Part shown: in pieces, positions 1 through 8,874 of the stretch
Numbering within the stretch: position 1 is the first letter of the stretch
How the letters are laid out: every line of letters starts with the position of its first letter
NCBI GenBank assembly: GCA_011365025.1
Contig: RDOF01000012.1
Span: 13,124 to 77,123, forward strand
Source: Candidatus Thorarchaeota archaeon
GTDB taxonomy: Archaea; Asgardarchaeota; Thorarchaeia; Thorarchaeales; Thorarchaeaceae
Direction: 5' to 3'
Length of the DNA stretch: 64,000 nucleotides
Made by a program: the position numbers and the translations under genes
Notes under the pieces: model-generated
The model's database searches: none
The model's input: the letters and a program-made list of their open reading frames with translations, nothing else
Told to the model about the DNA's origin: nothing

Positions 1-34
1 TTGAGCTGAATTGGATGACAAGAGGTGTTACAAG

Positions 35-799
35 CTACAGCTGTTTTGCAAGAGCCCAGAAATGCAGGAATAGGTCTTTACACCAGGCCAGCGCACTTCG
101 ATTACGAATGGAGAATCCTGTGTAGTCAGGATGTCCATCAGTTGTGGGAAAACCAAGAAGTGCCTGCTTTTCTGACAGTACAATGACAAGCCTAACTGAT
201 TCAATGAACCTATCGTGCGCAAGTGTATGCTGATGTTCAAGGACCTGAGGATAAGACATCAAATGGTCACCCTGCTCAGAGAGTTCCCTTGGCAGTATAA
301 CCCGAAATTCCAAACCTCTTTCAAGAGCATCATCAATCAGAGGAAGCGAACTGGATAGCACTTGATCAGAGTGAATCCAGACGAAGTCCTGAGCTTTCTT
401 GATAAGGTTTTCAATCTCCTTGACAGATTGTGCGGCATCACCTGTTGTTCTGTAGTCTTCGATTAGTCCAAGTCCATACTGAAAGTGAGATGGGATACAT
501 GATGGGTCATGATCTGCGAAGTAACCTGCGTTAGAGGAAAGGAAGTTCACTGTTGGAAAAAGCGCCGCGACTTGACGGCCAAGAGGCGTCGTAGAATAGT
601 AGCCTTTTGCGTCTTTTATTACAAGATTCGCATTGGTCAATCTTGAGAGATGCCCTGTTGTGTTCTGGCTTGATAGACCAGCCTTCTTGACAATCTCACT
701 TTGCTTCAGGGACTTCTGATCGACAGCAAGAAGAATCTTCAATCGATTCGAATCCGACAGCTCCGAAAAAAGCTCTGAAACTCTCTCTGGATTGACCAT
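35..799 (-). CDS. FilR1-like winged-helix transcriptional regulator
   Basis: This 254-residue protein starts with an ArsR/MarR-like winged helix (about residues 5-75). It contains the stretch LSDSNRLKILLAVDQKSLKQ, a recognition-helix region (GLSSQNTTGHLSRL) and a wing followed by a TTPLGRQVAAL helix. The rest (about 100-254) resembles the FilR1/DUF1724 effector domain of archaeal regulators, with a conserved-looking SDQVLSSSLPLIDDALERGLEF segment. Such proteins are cytoplasmic, probably dimeric, DNA-binding regulators; the ligand is unknown. The ATG at 799 places the helix-turn-helix at the usual distance from the N terminus. It lies 82 bp downstream of the BtrH-like gene on the same strand and could be co-transcribed with it. 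The family call is by motif memory only. Confidence 0.75.
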   Translation of the reverse strand: MVNPERVSELFSELSDSNRLKILLAVDQKSLKQSEIVKKAGLSSQNTTGHLSRLTNANLVIKDAKGYYSTTPLGRQVAALFPTVNFLSSNAGYFADHDPSCIPSHFQYGLGLIEDYRTTGDAAQSVKEIENLIKKAQDFVWIHSDQVLSSSLPLIDDALERGLEFRVILPRELSEQGDHLMSYPQVLEHQHTLAHDRFIESVRLVIVLSEKQALLGFPTTDGHPDYTGFSIRNRSALAWCKDLFLHFWALAKQL

Positions 800-881
800 A
801 CTTGCACCTAGTGAACCCTGAGATTTCAGGGTTTCTCTTTGGTCATGGCCAGTTCACATTGGCAGGACCCGGAATTCTGAG

Positions 882-2090
882 CTACAAATCATTGGCGAGC
901 TTTGTCAGCGCTGCAGTTTCGAGTTCGTGAGCAACTCTTAGCTGTTCTCTAACCGGGCTAATGAAGTCTGAAAAAGCAGACACCTCCGACTCAGCAGCTT
1001 CTTGAAGCAAACCCGGTATCTTGCTGGAGAGCCACCTCACCTCTTCAAGCGCACTCAATCCCTTTGTTTCCAGTATTCTGTTGGTTTCCCATTGCGTTTT
1101 TCGTATCTCCCTTAGTGCCGGATATTCGTCTGGAAGCAGTCCATCTGCAATACTATGCCAAAGGTCTACGATTTCCTGGAACTCGGAATACGCTCTTAAT
1201 ATTGCATCGCTTCTCATGAGAACGCCAGCTTCCTGCAGGAAATCTGTGAAAATCTGGCGAAAGATGGCGCCTCCGGAACCTCCCGTTTCAATGTAGATAT
1301 AGTGCATCATAAGTGCATGAACAAGGTTCTTCGGGTCAGGAATTATCTTGGGGTATCTACCCAACTCCTGACTCCATTTTAGAATGCCTTTCACTCCAGC
1401 ATTCTGAATTGGAGGGTTCAGAAGGGCATCTATGTTCTCACGTATCGCTCTAGGAATGATCTCCTCCAACGGCGTCAGCTCAACGGGAAAAGAAAACCGG
1501 ACCATTTGATTCATTGCAGGGAAAGGAGGAAACTCGGAGGCCCGTGCCTTCTGAAGTTGAGACAATGCCATTGTCGTTGTTCCATGAAAACGGTCCGAAA
1601 TGTATGCAACATCATCTACTTCGTCAATACCGTACACGAGGAAGTTGTGTTCGCCAAAATGGTCATCTTCCCCTGTGAGAAGATGATCAAGATATGCCAT
1701 GTCTACACAGACCAGGCCGGGCTGATTCTGTCTTAGAGTGTTCTTTAGGAAATAATGAGCCTTCTTCACGCTCTTCGTTAGAATCGACTCAAAGCTACCT
1801 CCAAGTCTCACTGCAGCCTTTCCCAGTATTCCAGGAAACTTCCTACAGTCAGCCCGGTTCATGCCTCCAATGACGGGATAGGTCATCATCTTCATGAACC
1901 AGTAAATGAAGCCAACCCCCGACGAGATTCCCACCAGCATGGGCTCGCTGATTTCATAGCCCATATGGTTCATTAAACGGACCATTGCGCTGGTCTGGCA
2001 ATTCTTGCCATCTCCGAAGTGCTTGAAATCCAGCACGATTCTCTCATCTTCAAATCCAGCAGGCTTGAATTTGTCTCCCAAATGAACCAC
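882..2090 (-). CDS. BtrH N-terminal domain / DUF4872-like protein
   Basis: This 402-residue protein resembles the BtrH (butirosin biosynthesis H) N-terminal family, papain-like proteins that transfer acyl groups from carrier proteins. The supporting signal is the N-terminal HFGDGKNCQTSAMVRLM block (about residues 24-40), matching the family pattern of a Cys followed by T/S-A-L and a helix. A later GEHNFLVYGIDEVDDVAYISDR segment looks like the His and Asp part of the fold. The C-terminal 200 residues are helical (DUF4872-like). The start at 2090 is GTG; the AAGGTGG just upstream suits a TTG three codons later (2081) better, so the true start may be there. No carrier protein or antibiotic cluster is nearby, so the substrate is unknown. 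Confidence 0.65.
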   Translation of the reverse strand: MVHLGDKFKPAGFEDERIVLDFKHFGDGKNCQTSAMVRLMNHMGYEISEPMLVGISSGVGFIYWFMKMMTYPVIGGMNRADCRKFPGILGKAAVRLGGSFESILTKSVKKAHYFLKNTLRQNQPGLVCVDMAYLDHLLTGEDDHFGEHNFLVYGIDEVDDVAYISDRFHGTTTMALSQLQKARASEFPPFPAMNQMVRFSFPVELTPLEEIIPRAIRENIDALLNPPIQNAGVKGILKWSQELGRYPKIIPDPKNLVHALMMHYIYIETGGSGGAIFRQIFTDFLQEAGVLMRSDAILRAYSEFQEIVDLWHSIADGLLPDEYPALREIRKTQWETNRILETKGLSALEEVRWLSSKIPGLLQEAAESEVSAFSDFISPVREQLRVAHELETAALTKLANDL

Positions 2091-2173
2091 CTTATTTCCG
2101 CGAATGACCCAAGACGACTAGTATGCATAACTAGTGATGGTGAGCCTGACACTGAAGGCGGATTAATGTTCGT

Positions 2174-2584
2174 CTATTTCTTATCCAACACAAGTATCTT
2201 TGGTAGTTTCAAGAGCTTGCCAAAGTTCCTACCAGTCGTCCCACCTTTGTATAGTAGCTTTCTTTTTCCGAACCTGTTCTTAGAAAACATCATTTTGAGA
2301 GTGGAGTACTTGCCATTAGTGAAGTACATCATATCCTCAGGGTCAGAAACAAGCTCCAAATCATACTCATCCAGCTTTCCCTTGCCAAGAACATAGCGGC
2401 CGGCATCAGCAACCAGATTGACCCAGAAGATGAATTCGTCTTCAACATGGAGGCCAATGTTTATTCTGGCCTGAAATTCATTGAGGGTTTTGACATTTCT
2501 CGGATTTTTCCTCTTGTCGGCAATGACATCCTCAATTACAGCTTTGAAGGTAAGGTACAGAGTTTCCTGTGCTGCTTCGTCCAT
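2174..2584 (-). CDS. SCP2-like lipid-binding protein
   Basis: This 136-residue soluble protein has the layout of a sterol-carrier-protein-2 (SCP2) domain. It contains an amphipathic N-terminal helix, a central beta region (INIGLHVEDEFIFWVNLVAD) and the family-like stretch YDLELVSDPEDMMYFTNGKY. Its C-terminal helix ends in LLKLPKILVLDKK. SCP2 folds bind fatty acids, acyl-CoA or isoprenoids in a hydrophobic tunnel. It is 18 bp downstream of a second SCP2-like gene and the MoaD-like gene, on the same strand, so the three likely form one operon. No membrane segment or signal peptide is visible. Similarity to the neighbouring paralog is weak, so the assignment is tentative. Confidence 0.5.
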   Translation of the reverse strand: MDEAAQETLYLTFKAVIEDVIADKRKNPRNVKTLNEFQARINIGLHVEDEFIFWVNLVADAGRYVLGKGKLDEYDLELVSDPEDMMYFTNGKYSTLKMMFSKNRFGKRKLLYKGGTTGRNFGKLLKLPKILVLDKK

Positions 2585-2602
2585 TCACCATCATCTCTTG
2601 TT

Positions 2603-3052
2603 TTAATAGAACTCCGTGTCGATTAGTGTGCTCGTACGTACAAGCTCCTTTGCCGCATCTGTCGCCTTGAGAATTTTGGCCATATCGCCCTTGATCTTCG
2701 CCTTTCCGCTTAGCAGTCCTCGGATAGGGTCGAGTTCGCCCTTTAGGATCAGTAGCCACGTATCATAGTTGGCCTCGTAAGCATATTCGGCAGCAATCTT
2801 ATGCGGGCTGCTGGCACTTTCTCCGGGCTCTACAACCTCAAACTCATCTTCACTTGACAGGGCTTTCACGCCTGTGCATTTCCCATGGGTCAACCCGATG
2901 AAGGCGATGAGATCCTGATTCAAATTACCGCTGGCTCTAACGATGAATATAAAATCACCTGTCCACCAGGAGGCAGCTTTTGCGTAAGCTTCGTTATTAT
3001 TCAGGGCATTCTTGTATGATTCCAACCAAGTTTCTGACATGAACTTCGGCAT
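2603..3052 (-). CDS. SCP2 sterol-carrier-like protein
   Basis: A protein of about 149 residues with a clear SCP2-like C-terminal half. It has the strand TWLLILKGELDPIRGLLSGK followed by AKIKGDMAKILKATDAAKEL, the usual SCP2 pattern of a strand, a Gly-Lys turn, then G-D-M and a hydrophobic tunnel-capping helix. The reading frame is open up to a TTG at 3115 that overlaps the MoaD stop. I chose ATG 3052 (MPKFMSETWLESYK) because a GAGG lies 11 nt before it and none precedes the TTG. SCP2 proteins carry acyl-CoA, fatty acids or isoprenoids. Its place beside an AOR fused to an acyl-CoA ligase suggests it binds the substrate or product of that enzyme (inference). Confidence 0.65.
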   Translation of the reverse strand: MPKFMSETWLESYKNALNNNEAYAKAASWWTGDFIFIVRASGNLNQDLIAFIGLTHGKCTGVKALSSEDEFEVVEPGESASSPHKIAAEYAYEANYDTWLLILKGELDPIRGLLSGKAKIKGDMAKILKATDAAKELVRTSTLIDTEFY

Positions 3053-3111
3053 TTCGGTCAAATCCTCATTCTTGTGTGTGGTAGCCGTAAGTGAAAAACG
3101 GGCTGATAAAT

Positions 3112-3393
3112 TCAACCACCGGCGATTGGAGGGAAAATTGCGATTTCATCGCCAGAATTCAGCGGGGTTTCCATGCCTTCGAGGAACTTCACCTCTCTAC
3201 CATTCTTCAAAATAGTCACACCGGCGCTCAATCCCTTGTCCGTGTCGCAGAGGCCATCTTTGATTCTTGGATTCATGAAGAGCTCTTCCAAAAGGAGAGA
3301 GATTGTCGCGCCTTCCTCCAAATCTAATTCGACAATGCCCGACCCACCAATTAGGTCGCGAAAATGTGCGAAGAATCGTATCTTCACTCTCAT
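3112..3393 (-). CDS. MoaD/ThiS-family sulfur carrier protein
   Basis: About 93 residues with a beta-grasp fold pattern: an initial strand (VKIRFFAHFRDLIG), ELDLEEGATISLLLEEL, then GMETPLNSGDEIAIFPPIAGG. The C-terminal Gly-Gly is the site that is adenylated and thiocarboxylated in MoaD/ThiS proteins. MoaD supplies sulfur for the dithiolene of molybdopterin or tungstopterin, the cofactor of the AOR encoded divergently 81 bp away. MoaD-like genes beside AOR genes are a recurring archaeal arrangement. An ATG at 3393 follows an in-frame TTG at 3396; either could be used. Its stop overlaps a possible upstream start of the SCP2 gene, which supports co-transcription. Confidence 0.85.
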   Translation of the reverse strand: MRVKIRFFAHFRDLIGGSGIVELDLEEGATISLLLEELFMNPRIKDGLCDTDKGLSAGVTILKNGREVKFLEGMETPLNSGDEIAIFPPIAGG

Positions 3394-3425
3394 CAAAAAT
3401 CAGCTCGGTCCAAGTAATCATCAGG

Positions 3426-3434
3426 CTTATAAAA
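3426..3434 (+). promoter_or_regulatory. TATA box of the AOR-ligase fusion gene
   Basis: CTTATAAAA lies 40-48 bp before the ATG at 3474 and is a good archaeal TATA box. With the usual spacing of about 25 bp, transcription would start near 3455-3460 and give a leader of about 15-20 nt. Confidence 0.6.
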
Positions 3435-3473
3435 GTGCAATAGAGCGTTTCATGGTACAGGTGCCATCTGAAT

Positions 3474-6400
3474 ATGTTCGGCTACATGGGTAGAATCCTT
3501 CGAGTCAACCTGACGACATTAACAATAACCGATGAATTCCCAGATGAAGAAACGCTAAGGAAGTACCTCGGCGGCGCGGGATTGGCAACTTGGTATCTCA
3601 TTAATGAAACAGAACCAGGAATAGACCCCTTAGGACCCCAGAACAAGCTCATCTTCATGACTGGTCCTTTGACAGGAACTAATTCTCCCAGCACAGGAAG
3701 ATACAGTGTAGTTACAAAATCGCCATTGACAAACGGCTGGGGACAGGCAAATTCCGCTGGTTTTTGGGGGAGAGATTTCAAACGCTCAGGTTTTGATGGA
3801 ATAATTTTCGAAGGAAGAGCCCCCGGACCAGTCTACTTGCTTACAGAAGATGGTAAGGTCGAACTAAAGGACGCGGCTGATGTATGGGGCAAGAATACCT
3901 CTGAAACAACCAGAATTCTGAAGGAGAAGCATGGCCCAAAATTCAATGTTGCCTGCATTGGCATAGCCGGAGAGAACCTAGTGAAATACGCCGCAATCAT
4001 GAATGACTGTGACGAAGAGAACCATGGTCGCGCCGCGGGAAGATGCGGTGTCGGAGCTGTAATGGGATCTAAGAATCTGAAGGCAGTTGTTTCAAAGGGA
4101 ACTCTTGAGATACCCATTGCGGACCCCGAAACATACCGAACTGAGGCAAAGCAAAGATTCGACTGGGTAAATCAAAGCCTCCTGAAGATGACTTTAGAAG
4201 TCTATGGCACTGCTGCCATGGTTGACCTTGTGAATGTAAAAGGCGGAATTCCAACGAGAAATTGGCAGACTGGGGTCTTTGACAAAGCTGATGATATTAA
4301 TGGCACCGCAATCAATGAGAATATACTTGTGAAGAGAAAACCGTGTTTTGCCTGCCCCATTCACTGCGGCAGGATTGCGGAAATCAAGGAAGGACCATTC
4401 AAAAGCCGGGGAGAGGGGCCTGAGTATGAAACACTAAGCTCATTCGGAACTATGTGTGGCGTTGATAATCTAGAAGCAATCACTCTGGCGCATTTCCTTT
4501 GTAATGAGTACGGCATTGATACAATCTCGGCTGGAAACACTGTGGGTTTTACCATGGAATGCGTTCAGAGGGGAATCTTAAAGCGCGAAGATGTTGACGG
4601 TATGGACTTCACTTGGGGAAATGCGCAGTTGATTGTTGATATTGTTCCTAAGATTGGAAGACGGGAGGGAGTTGGCGACCTTCTGGCCGAAGGGACAAAG
4701 AGAATCGCAGAGAAGCTTGGCAATGGTTCTGAGAGATTCGCCATGCATGTAAAGGGATTGGAGTTGCCTGGGTACGACAGTCGTGCTGCGAAAATTACGG
4801 GACTGGCTTATGCCGTAGCAAATCGAGGTGGGGATCATATAACTGCCTATGTCGAAGGACCTGCATTTCTTGCCATGCCATTCATGATTGTCGAAGATGC
4901 TGAGATTGGAGACCCCTTGAAAGAGATACCGGAAACAACCCTTGTGGTCAAGAATTTTGAGGATGCCTTCGGTATATTCGATGCAATTGGCGGATGCAAG
5001 TTCATGGGGATGGTGCTTACTGCCGAGGATTGGGCGAAGCTCATCTCAACGCTTATGGGCTACGAATTCACGGCAGACGACTTCAGAAAGACAGGCGAGA
5101 GAATCTACAATCTTGAGCGGATGTACATCTTGCGGGAGGGATTCACCAGAGCTGATGATACACTACCACCCCGCCTTCTTGAGGAGCCAATGCCTGAAGG
5201 TCCAGCGGAGGGCCATGTTGTGGATTTGAATCCTCTTCTAGATGCGTACTACAAATACAGAGGATGGAACAACCAGGGGATACCAACCAGCGAAAAGCTG
5301 GAGGAACTCGATCTTGAATGGCTTACTGATGTGGCCAAGGCAAGCAAGAAAGACATCGAAACACATGCCACTCAGAGGACAAAGCATATTGTTGGCGCAA
5401 AAAGGGCGTCAGAAGCAATACAAGAGCCAGAGATGAAAGGTGACAAACCCTGGCTTGAAGGATACAAGATAGGACCGTTCAAACTGAAGCAATCCATGGC
5501 CCCCCACCCAGAAATGAATGTGTATCAGTTCCTGGATGACTCAGCTAGAGAATTTCCTGATATCGAGGCTTGTGAATATCTAGATACGAAAATGACGTAT
5601 TTGGAGCTGAAGGATAATGTAGACAGATTCGCCTCAGCGCTGGTGGCGCTTGGCGCCAAGAAAGGGGATACGGTAGCTACTGTTCTTCCGTCATGTCCGG
5701 AGTTCATAATTGCAGACTATGCCATAATGAAAATTGGTGCAATCCATGTACCCCTAAGTGTCTTGCACAAGGCGGCCGACCTGCAATATGAACTGAACGA
5801 AAGCAAGGCAGAGATTGTGCTCTGCTCCTATAGACGAATCGAGCGGATTAATGAGATTAAGGCGAACACGAGGGTAAGAACTGTAATCTACACTCCAACT
5901 AGACTGTTTCCTGACTACGAATATCCCGAGATGGATGAGGTTGCAGGTGAGAACTACTACCTCTTGAAGCAACTCATTGCAAAACATACACCCCATAGAG
6001 AAGAGGTTCGGATTGACCCGAGAGAGGATGTTGCCCTCCTCCCCTTTACTGGAGGAACGACAGGACTTCCCAAAGGAACAATGCTAACTCACTACAATCT
6101 CACGACGGTTGTCTTTCAGTCCATCCAATGGATGATGGATCCGCTAAAGGAAAGTATAGTCGGAAAAAGTGCCGGTGCGATCTGCGTTCCAACTTTTCAT
6201 ACTTACGGCCACTGGGCAATTCACGCATGCATTGCTTGGGGGATGAAGATGTATTTGATGGACCCGCGTGATATCTCCGGGATAGTCGATGTGATAAGCA
6301 AACATCGTCCATTTGTCGTCTTTGCGGTCCCCACGCACTACACCTTCATGTCGAAAATGGACCTCATCAAAGGGCAGATTTTCTACTACTCGGCAGCAGC

Positions 6401-7109
6401 AGCACTTCCAGCGGACTTGGCCGAGGAGTTCGAGTCGAAGACTGGCGTACCGATGGGTGAAGGCTACGGCGCAACAGAAACATCCGGAGTGGTTACTGTA
6501 AACCTATCGGCCTTCTCAAAGGTGACCGGCTTTATGGCCGAAACCAAAAGAGGAGTTGGCATACCCATTCCGGATACTGAGATTCGGATTGTAGATCCGG
6601 ACACCGGTAAGGACCTTTCCATTTTCGAACGTGGCGAGTTGTGGGTTCGAGGGCCCCAGGTTATGAAAGGGTACTGGCCAACGCCAGGTGCGGGACTGAA
6701 GGAGGGTGGGTGGCTGCCCATGGGCGACATCGTTGAGATGGATAGTGACGGATACTTCAGAGTTGTTGACCGCTGCAAGGATATGATCAATGTATCTGGG
6801 AATAAGGTGTACAGCAGGGTCATCGACGACATCCTCCACGAGCATGAGGCGGTTGACGTAGCAGGCGTGATTGGCATTCCGGATCCTGATAGACCAGGGA
6901 GTGAGCGAGTCAAAGCCTTCGTCCAGTTGAAACCTGAATTTAGGGGAAAGGTTTCAGAACAAGACATCATTGAATTCCTGAGAAACAAGGTGAAACCATA
7001 TGCAGTGCCAAAGTGGGTGGAATTTAGGGACGAATTGCCCATGACAATTGTGATGAAGCTTTTCAAGAAGAAATTGAGAGAGGAAGAGCTCTCAAAGATG
7101 AAACAATAG
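3474..7109 (+). CDS. Aldehyde:ferredoxin oxidoreductase fused to AMP-forming acyl-CoA ligase
   Basis: One uninterrupted 1211-residue frame joins two complete enzymes. Residues 1 to about 625 are an AOR-family tungstopterin enzyme. It starts MFGYMGRILRVNLTT and has the [4Fe-4S] ligands C291-x2-C294-x3-C298 plus a fourth Cys at about 508 (GGCKFMG), as in Pyrococcus AOR. A linker of about 50 residues follows. Residues 681-1211 are an ANL-family acyl-CoA synthetase. It has the TGGTTGLPKG nucleotide loop at 859-868, the GYGATETSG motif, the GDIVEMDSDGYFRVVDR hinge region and a C-terminal Lys in LPMTIVMKLFKKKLR, the usual adenylation Lys position. AOR oxidises aldehydes to acids with ferredoxin; the ligase makes acyl-CoA from acid, ATP and CoA. 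The fused enzyme could turn aldehyde into acyl-CoA without releasing the acid, or reduce acids in reverse (inference). The substrate is unknown; divergent SCP2-like genes hint at a lipid-like chain. Confidence 0.92.
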   Translation: MFGYMGRILRVNLTTLTITDEFPDEETLRKYLGGAGLATWYLINETEPGIDPLGPQNKLIFMTGPLTGTNSPSTGRYSVVTKSPLTNGWGQANSAGFWGRDFKRSGFDGIIFEGRAPGPVYLLTEDGKVELKDAADVWGKNTSETTRILKEKHGPKFNVACIGIAGENLVKYAAIMNDCDEENHGRAAGRCGVGAVMGSKNLKAVVSKGTLEIPIADPETYRTEAKQRFDWVNQSLLKMTLEVYGTAAMVDLVNVKGGIPTRNWQTGVFDKADDINGTAINENILVKRKPCFACPIHCGRIAEIKEGPFKSRGEGPEYETLSSFGTMCGVDNLEAITLAHFLCNEYGIDTISAGNTVGFTMECVQRGILKREDVDGMDFTWGNAQLIVDIVPKIGRREGVGDLLAEGTKRIAEKLGNGSERFAMHVKGLELPGYDSRAAKITGLAYAVANRGGDHITAYVEGPAFLAMPFMIVEDAEIGDPLKEIPETTLVVKNFEDAFGIFDAIGGCKFMGMVLTAEDWAKLISTLMGYEFTADDFRKTGERIYNLERMYILREGFTRADDTLPPRLLEEPMPEGPAEGHVVDLNPLLDAYYKYRGWNNQGIPTSEKLEELDLEWLTDVAKASKKDIETHATQRTKHIVGAKRASEAIQEPEMKGDKPWLEGYKIGPFKLKQSMAPHPEMNVYQFLDDSAREFPDIEACEYLDTKMTYLELKDNVDRFASALVALGAKKGDTVATVLPSCPEFIIADYAIMKIGAIHVPLSVLHKAADLQYELNESKAEIVLCSYRRIERINEIKANTRVRTVIYTPTRLFPDYEYPEMDEVAGENYYLLKQLIAKHTPHREEVRIDPREDVALLPFTGGTTGLPKGTMLTHYNLTTVVFQSIQWMMDPLKESIVGKSAGAICVPTFHTYGHWAIHACIAWGMKMYLMDPRDISGIVDVISKHRPFVVFAVPTHYTFMSKMDLIKGQIFYYSAAAALPADLAEEFESKTGVPMGEGYGATETSGVVTVNLSAFSKVTGFMAETKRGVGIPIPDTEIRIVDPDTGKDLSIFERGELWVRGPQVMKGYWPTPGAGLKEGGWLPMGDIVEMDSDGYFRVVDRCKDMINVSGNKVYSRVIDDILHEHEAVDVAGVIGIPDPDRPGSERVKAFVQLKPEFRGKVSEQDIIEFLRNKVKPYAVPKWVEFRDELPMTIVMKLFKKKLREEELSKMKQ

Positions 7110-7208
7110 TCGGGGTTGTTTTTATCAGTCCATCATGGTGGATTGCCTTGCCATTTCCTGATGCAACGGTTTATTTCAGAACGGCATGCATGTCAATTGA
7201 GGTGTGCT

Positions 7209-7913
7209 TTGGAATTGGATGAGGAAGGGTTCCTGTTATTTCTGAAGAAGAAGAGAAAAACACCGCGTACCAATGCCTCTTGTATAGAAGGTGCAAAAGC
7301 GCTGGAGGATTTCCTTCAATCAAAAGGCAAATCGGCTGAAAAAGCCTCAGTAGCAGACTTTGAGGAGTTCGTGTCAGCCGCTCTTGCCGGAAGAGACATT
7401 GCGAAATACATGTGGACACTTCAATACTACTTGCAGTATGTTGGCAATAGCGGCCTGCTTCGATACTCTCAGAAACTAAGAGAGAAACACATCGCTAAAA
7501 AGAGAAAGCCATTCAAACTGAAGGACTTTGCGGGCGTGGATCAGGAGTCCATTGGGAAACTATCGGCAGCTGGCATTGATACCGTTGAAGACATGCTCCA
7601 TGCCGCGAAAACGGAGAGCCAGAGAATTCAACTTGCAGAGAGAATCGAAGTGGATTTGGAAGAAATCCTCGAACTTGCGAAATTGTCCAATCTAACCCGC
7701 CTTGGCGCAGTGAAGGCAGTAAGAGCTAGACTCTATCACGACTCTGGATTTGATTCCATTGGAAAAATCGCGAACACAACCGCAGAAGGACTAATCAGAG
7801 TTACCAAGGAGTTCATTGATTCCACAGGCTTCCAAGGGATTCCCCCTACGCCAAAGGAAGCTGAGAATACGGTCAGGGCTGCCAGAAGGATCACCGAAGC
7901 ATTAGAATTGTAG
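7209..7913 (+). CDS. Helix-hairpin-helix (DUF4332-like) protein
   Basis: About 234 residues, all helical and soluble. The N-terminal 100 residues (SCIEGAKALEDFLQSKGKS, then YMWTLQYYLQYVGNSGLLRY) resemble a SAM-like or integrase core-binding helical domain. The C-terminal part has tandem HhH-like units (FAGVDQESIGKLSAAGIDTV and LAKLSNLTRLGAVKAVRARL), as in DUF4332. The frame is open from a TTG at 7116. I prefer TTG 7209, preceded by GAGGTG at 7199-7204 and a TTTATTT element about 30 bp further up; TTG 7215 is also possible. HhH folds usually bind DNA without sequence preference or mediate protein contacts; no catalytic motif is visible. It follows the AOR fusion by about 100 bp and probably has its own promoter. 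Confidence 0.6.
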   Translation: MELDEEGFLLFLKKKRKTPRTNASCIEGAKALEDFLQSKGKSAEKASVADFEEFVSAALAGRDIAKYMWTLQYYLQYVGNSGLLRYSQKLREKHIAKKRKPFKLKDFAGVDQESIGKLSAAGIDTVEDMLHAAKTESQRIQLAERIEVDLEEILELAKLSNLTRLGAVKAVRARLYHDSGFDSIGKIANTTAEGLIRVTKEFIDSTGFQGIPPTPKEAENTVRAARRITEALEL

Positions 7914-7995
7914 CTTTCCATACATCCTGAAACCCAATGCACCTCTCCGCCAAGTTGAAAACCTCACGTCTAGGCAATATTGGGAGGGATTAGAC

Positions 7996-8418
7996 TTGAG
8001 TGGAAAGACATCAGGAAACCAACCATCAGAAGAACAAATGATGAAATTCCTAGGTAGAGAAGCAGGGAGAATCTGGAAGAAACTCACTCTCTACCTAGAG
8101 GAGAATTATGACTTCGAGCCTGTAAGGGAGAGTATAGAATTGGATGCAGCAATTCGATACCGACGAAGCGGGAAGACTCTCATCACCTTTTATCCCAAGA
8201 AAGGAGAGCTTACCGTCCTTATCATATTCGGAAAGAAAGAGGTTGAAAGGTTCGAACAAACAAGAGGAGAATTCAGTACGGAAATTGTGATCCTTTTTGA
8301 CAACACAAGGCAGTATCATGATGGAAAATGGCTCCACATTAAAGTTCCACCCTGCAGTAGTTTTGATGAGATTCTGAAACTCCTAAGTATCAAAAAGAAT
8401 CCGAAGAAGCCAGCATAA
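7996..8418 (+). CDS. DUF3788-family protein
   Basis: A 140-residue soluble protein with the DUF3788 layout: a helix with a conserved Trp (GREAGRIWKKLTLYLEENYDF), a YRRSGKTLITFYPKKGELTVLI strand pair, then FEQTRG and a final HDGKWLHIKVP strand. The family has a small alpha/beta fold of unknown function, with some similarity to YdhG/DUF1801 proteins. The start is TTG 7996, supported by GGGAGGGA at 7982-7989. It is read in the same direction as the HhH gene but about 80 bp away. No membrane segment or catalytic residue is evident. Confidence 0.7.
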   Translation: MSGKTSGNQPSEEQMMKFLGREAGRIWKKLTLYLEENYDFEPVRESIELDAAIRYRRSGKTLITFYPKKGELTVLIIFGKKEVERFEQTRGEFSTEIVILFDNTRQYHDGKWLHIKVPPCSSFDEILKLLSIKKNPKKPA

Positions 8419-8635
8419 CCAAATCTCTAGTCATAGTAGGAATTGCTATGCGATCCATCATAATTGCAACAAGAATAGTCATGAGGAAGAAACACGGCAG
8501 AGAGGAGCCTAGGCGGAGGGTGTTTAGCTCTCCTTTTCCCTTCTTGTTTAAGGAACCTCATCCTGCAATCAGTCTAACATTATTTTATCAATAGAAGAGC
8601 AACTACTAAACCGAAAACGTTAGGAGACAACAAAC

Positions 8636-8842
8636 ATGGGTCTAGCAAGGAAAATCGGAATCGTAATCTTAATCTACGTATTTCTTGGCATAGCGTGGTC
8701 CGCAATGCGCCACTTTGGCATTGTTCCAATATCGCCAGGAGGCCTAGAAGGACCGGCGAATATCCTATACATAATATTCGAACCAATTAGTTTGGTCTAC
8801 TTCATGATAGTAATGGCGCTGGGTGTACCAGTTACATTTTGA
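8636..8842 (+). CDS. Small two-TM membrane protein, unknown
   Basis: A 68-residue protein with two hydrophobic segments (IGIVILIYVFLGIAWSA and ILYIIFEPISLVYFMIVMAL) joined by a short loop rich in Gly and Pro (FGIVPISPGGLEGPAN). The N terminus carries Arg and Lys, suggesting a cytoplasmic start. I recognise no family. It stands alone: 217 bp from the DUF3788 gene and convergent with the next gene, with a perfect inverted repeat between them. Its composition is clearly that of a membrane protein, so I consider it real. Confidence 0.55.
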   Translation: MGLARKIGIVILIYVFLGIAWSAMRHFGIVPISPGGLEGPANILYIIFEPISLVYFMIVMALGVPVTF

Positions 8843-8874
8843 TAAGGTATGACCTTTGTAAATGGATAGAGGAA

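Noticed and set aside
6464..7066. A 200-codon open frame on the minus strand inside the AOR-ligase gene
   Set aside because: It lies wholly within the conserved ligase region, is rich in Ser/Thr/Pro as antisense shadows are, and shows no motif.
8451..8597. A 48-codon frame upstream of the small membrane gene
   Set aside because: The composition is unremarkable, there is no ribosome site and no recognisable features.
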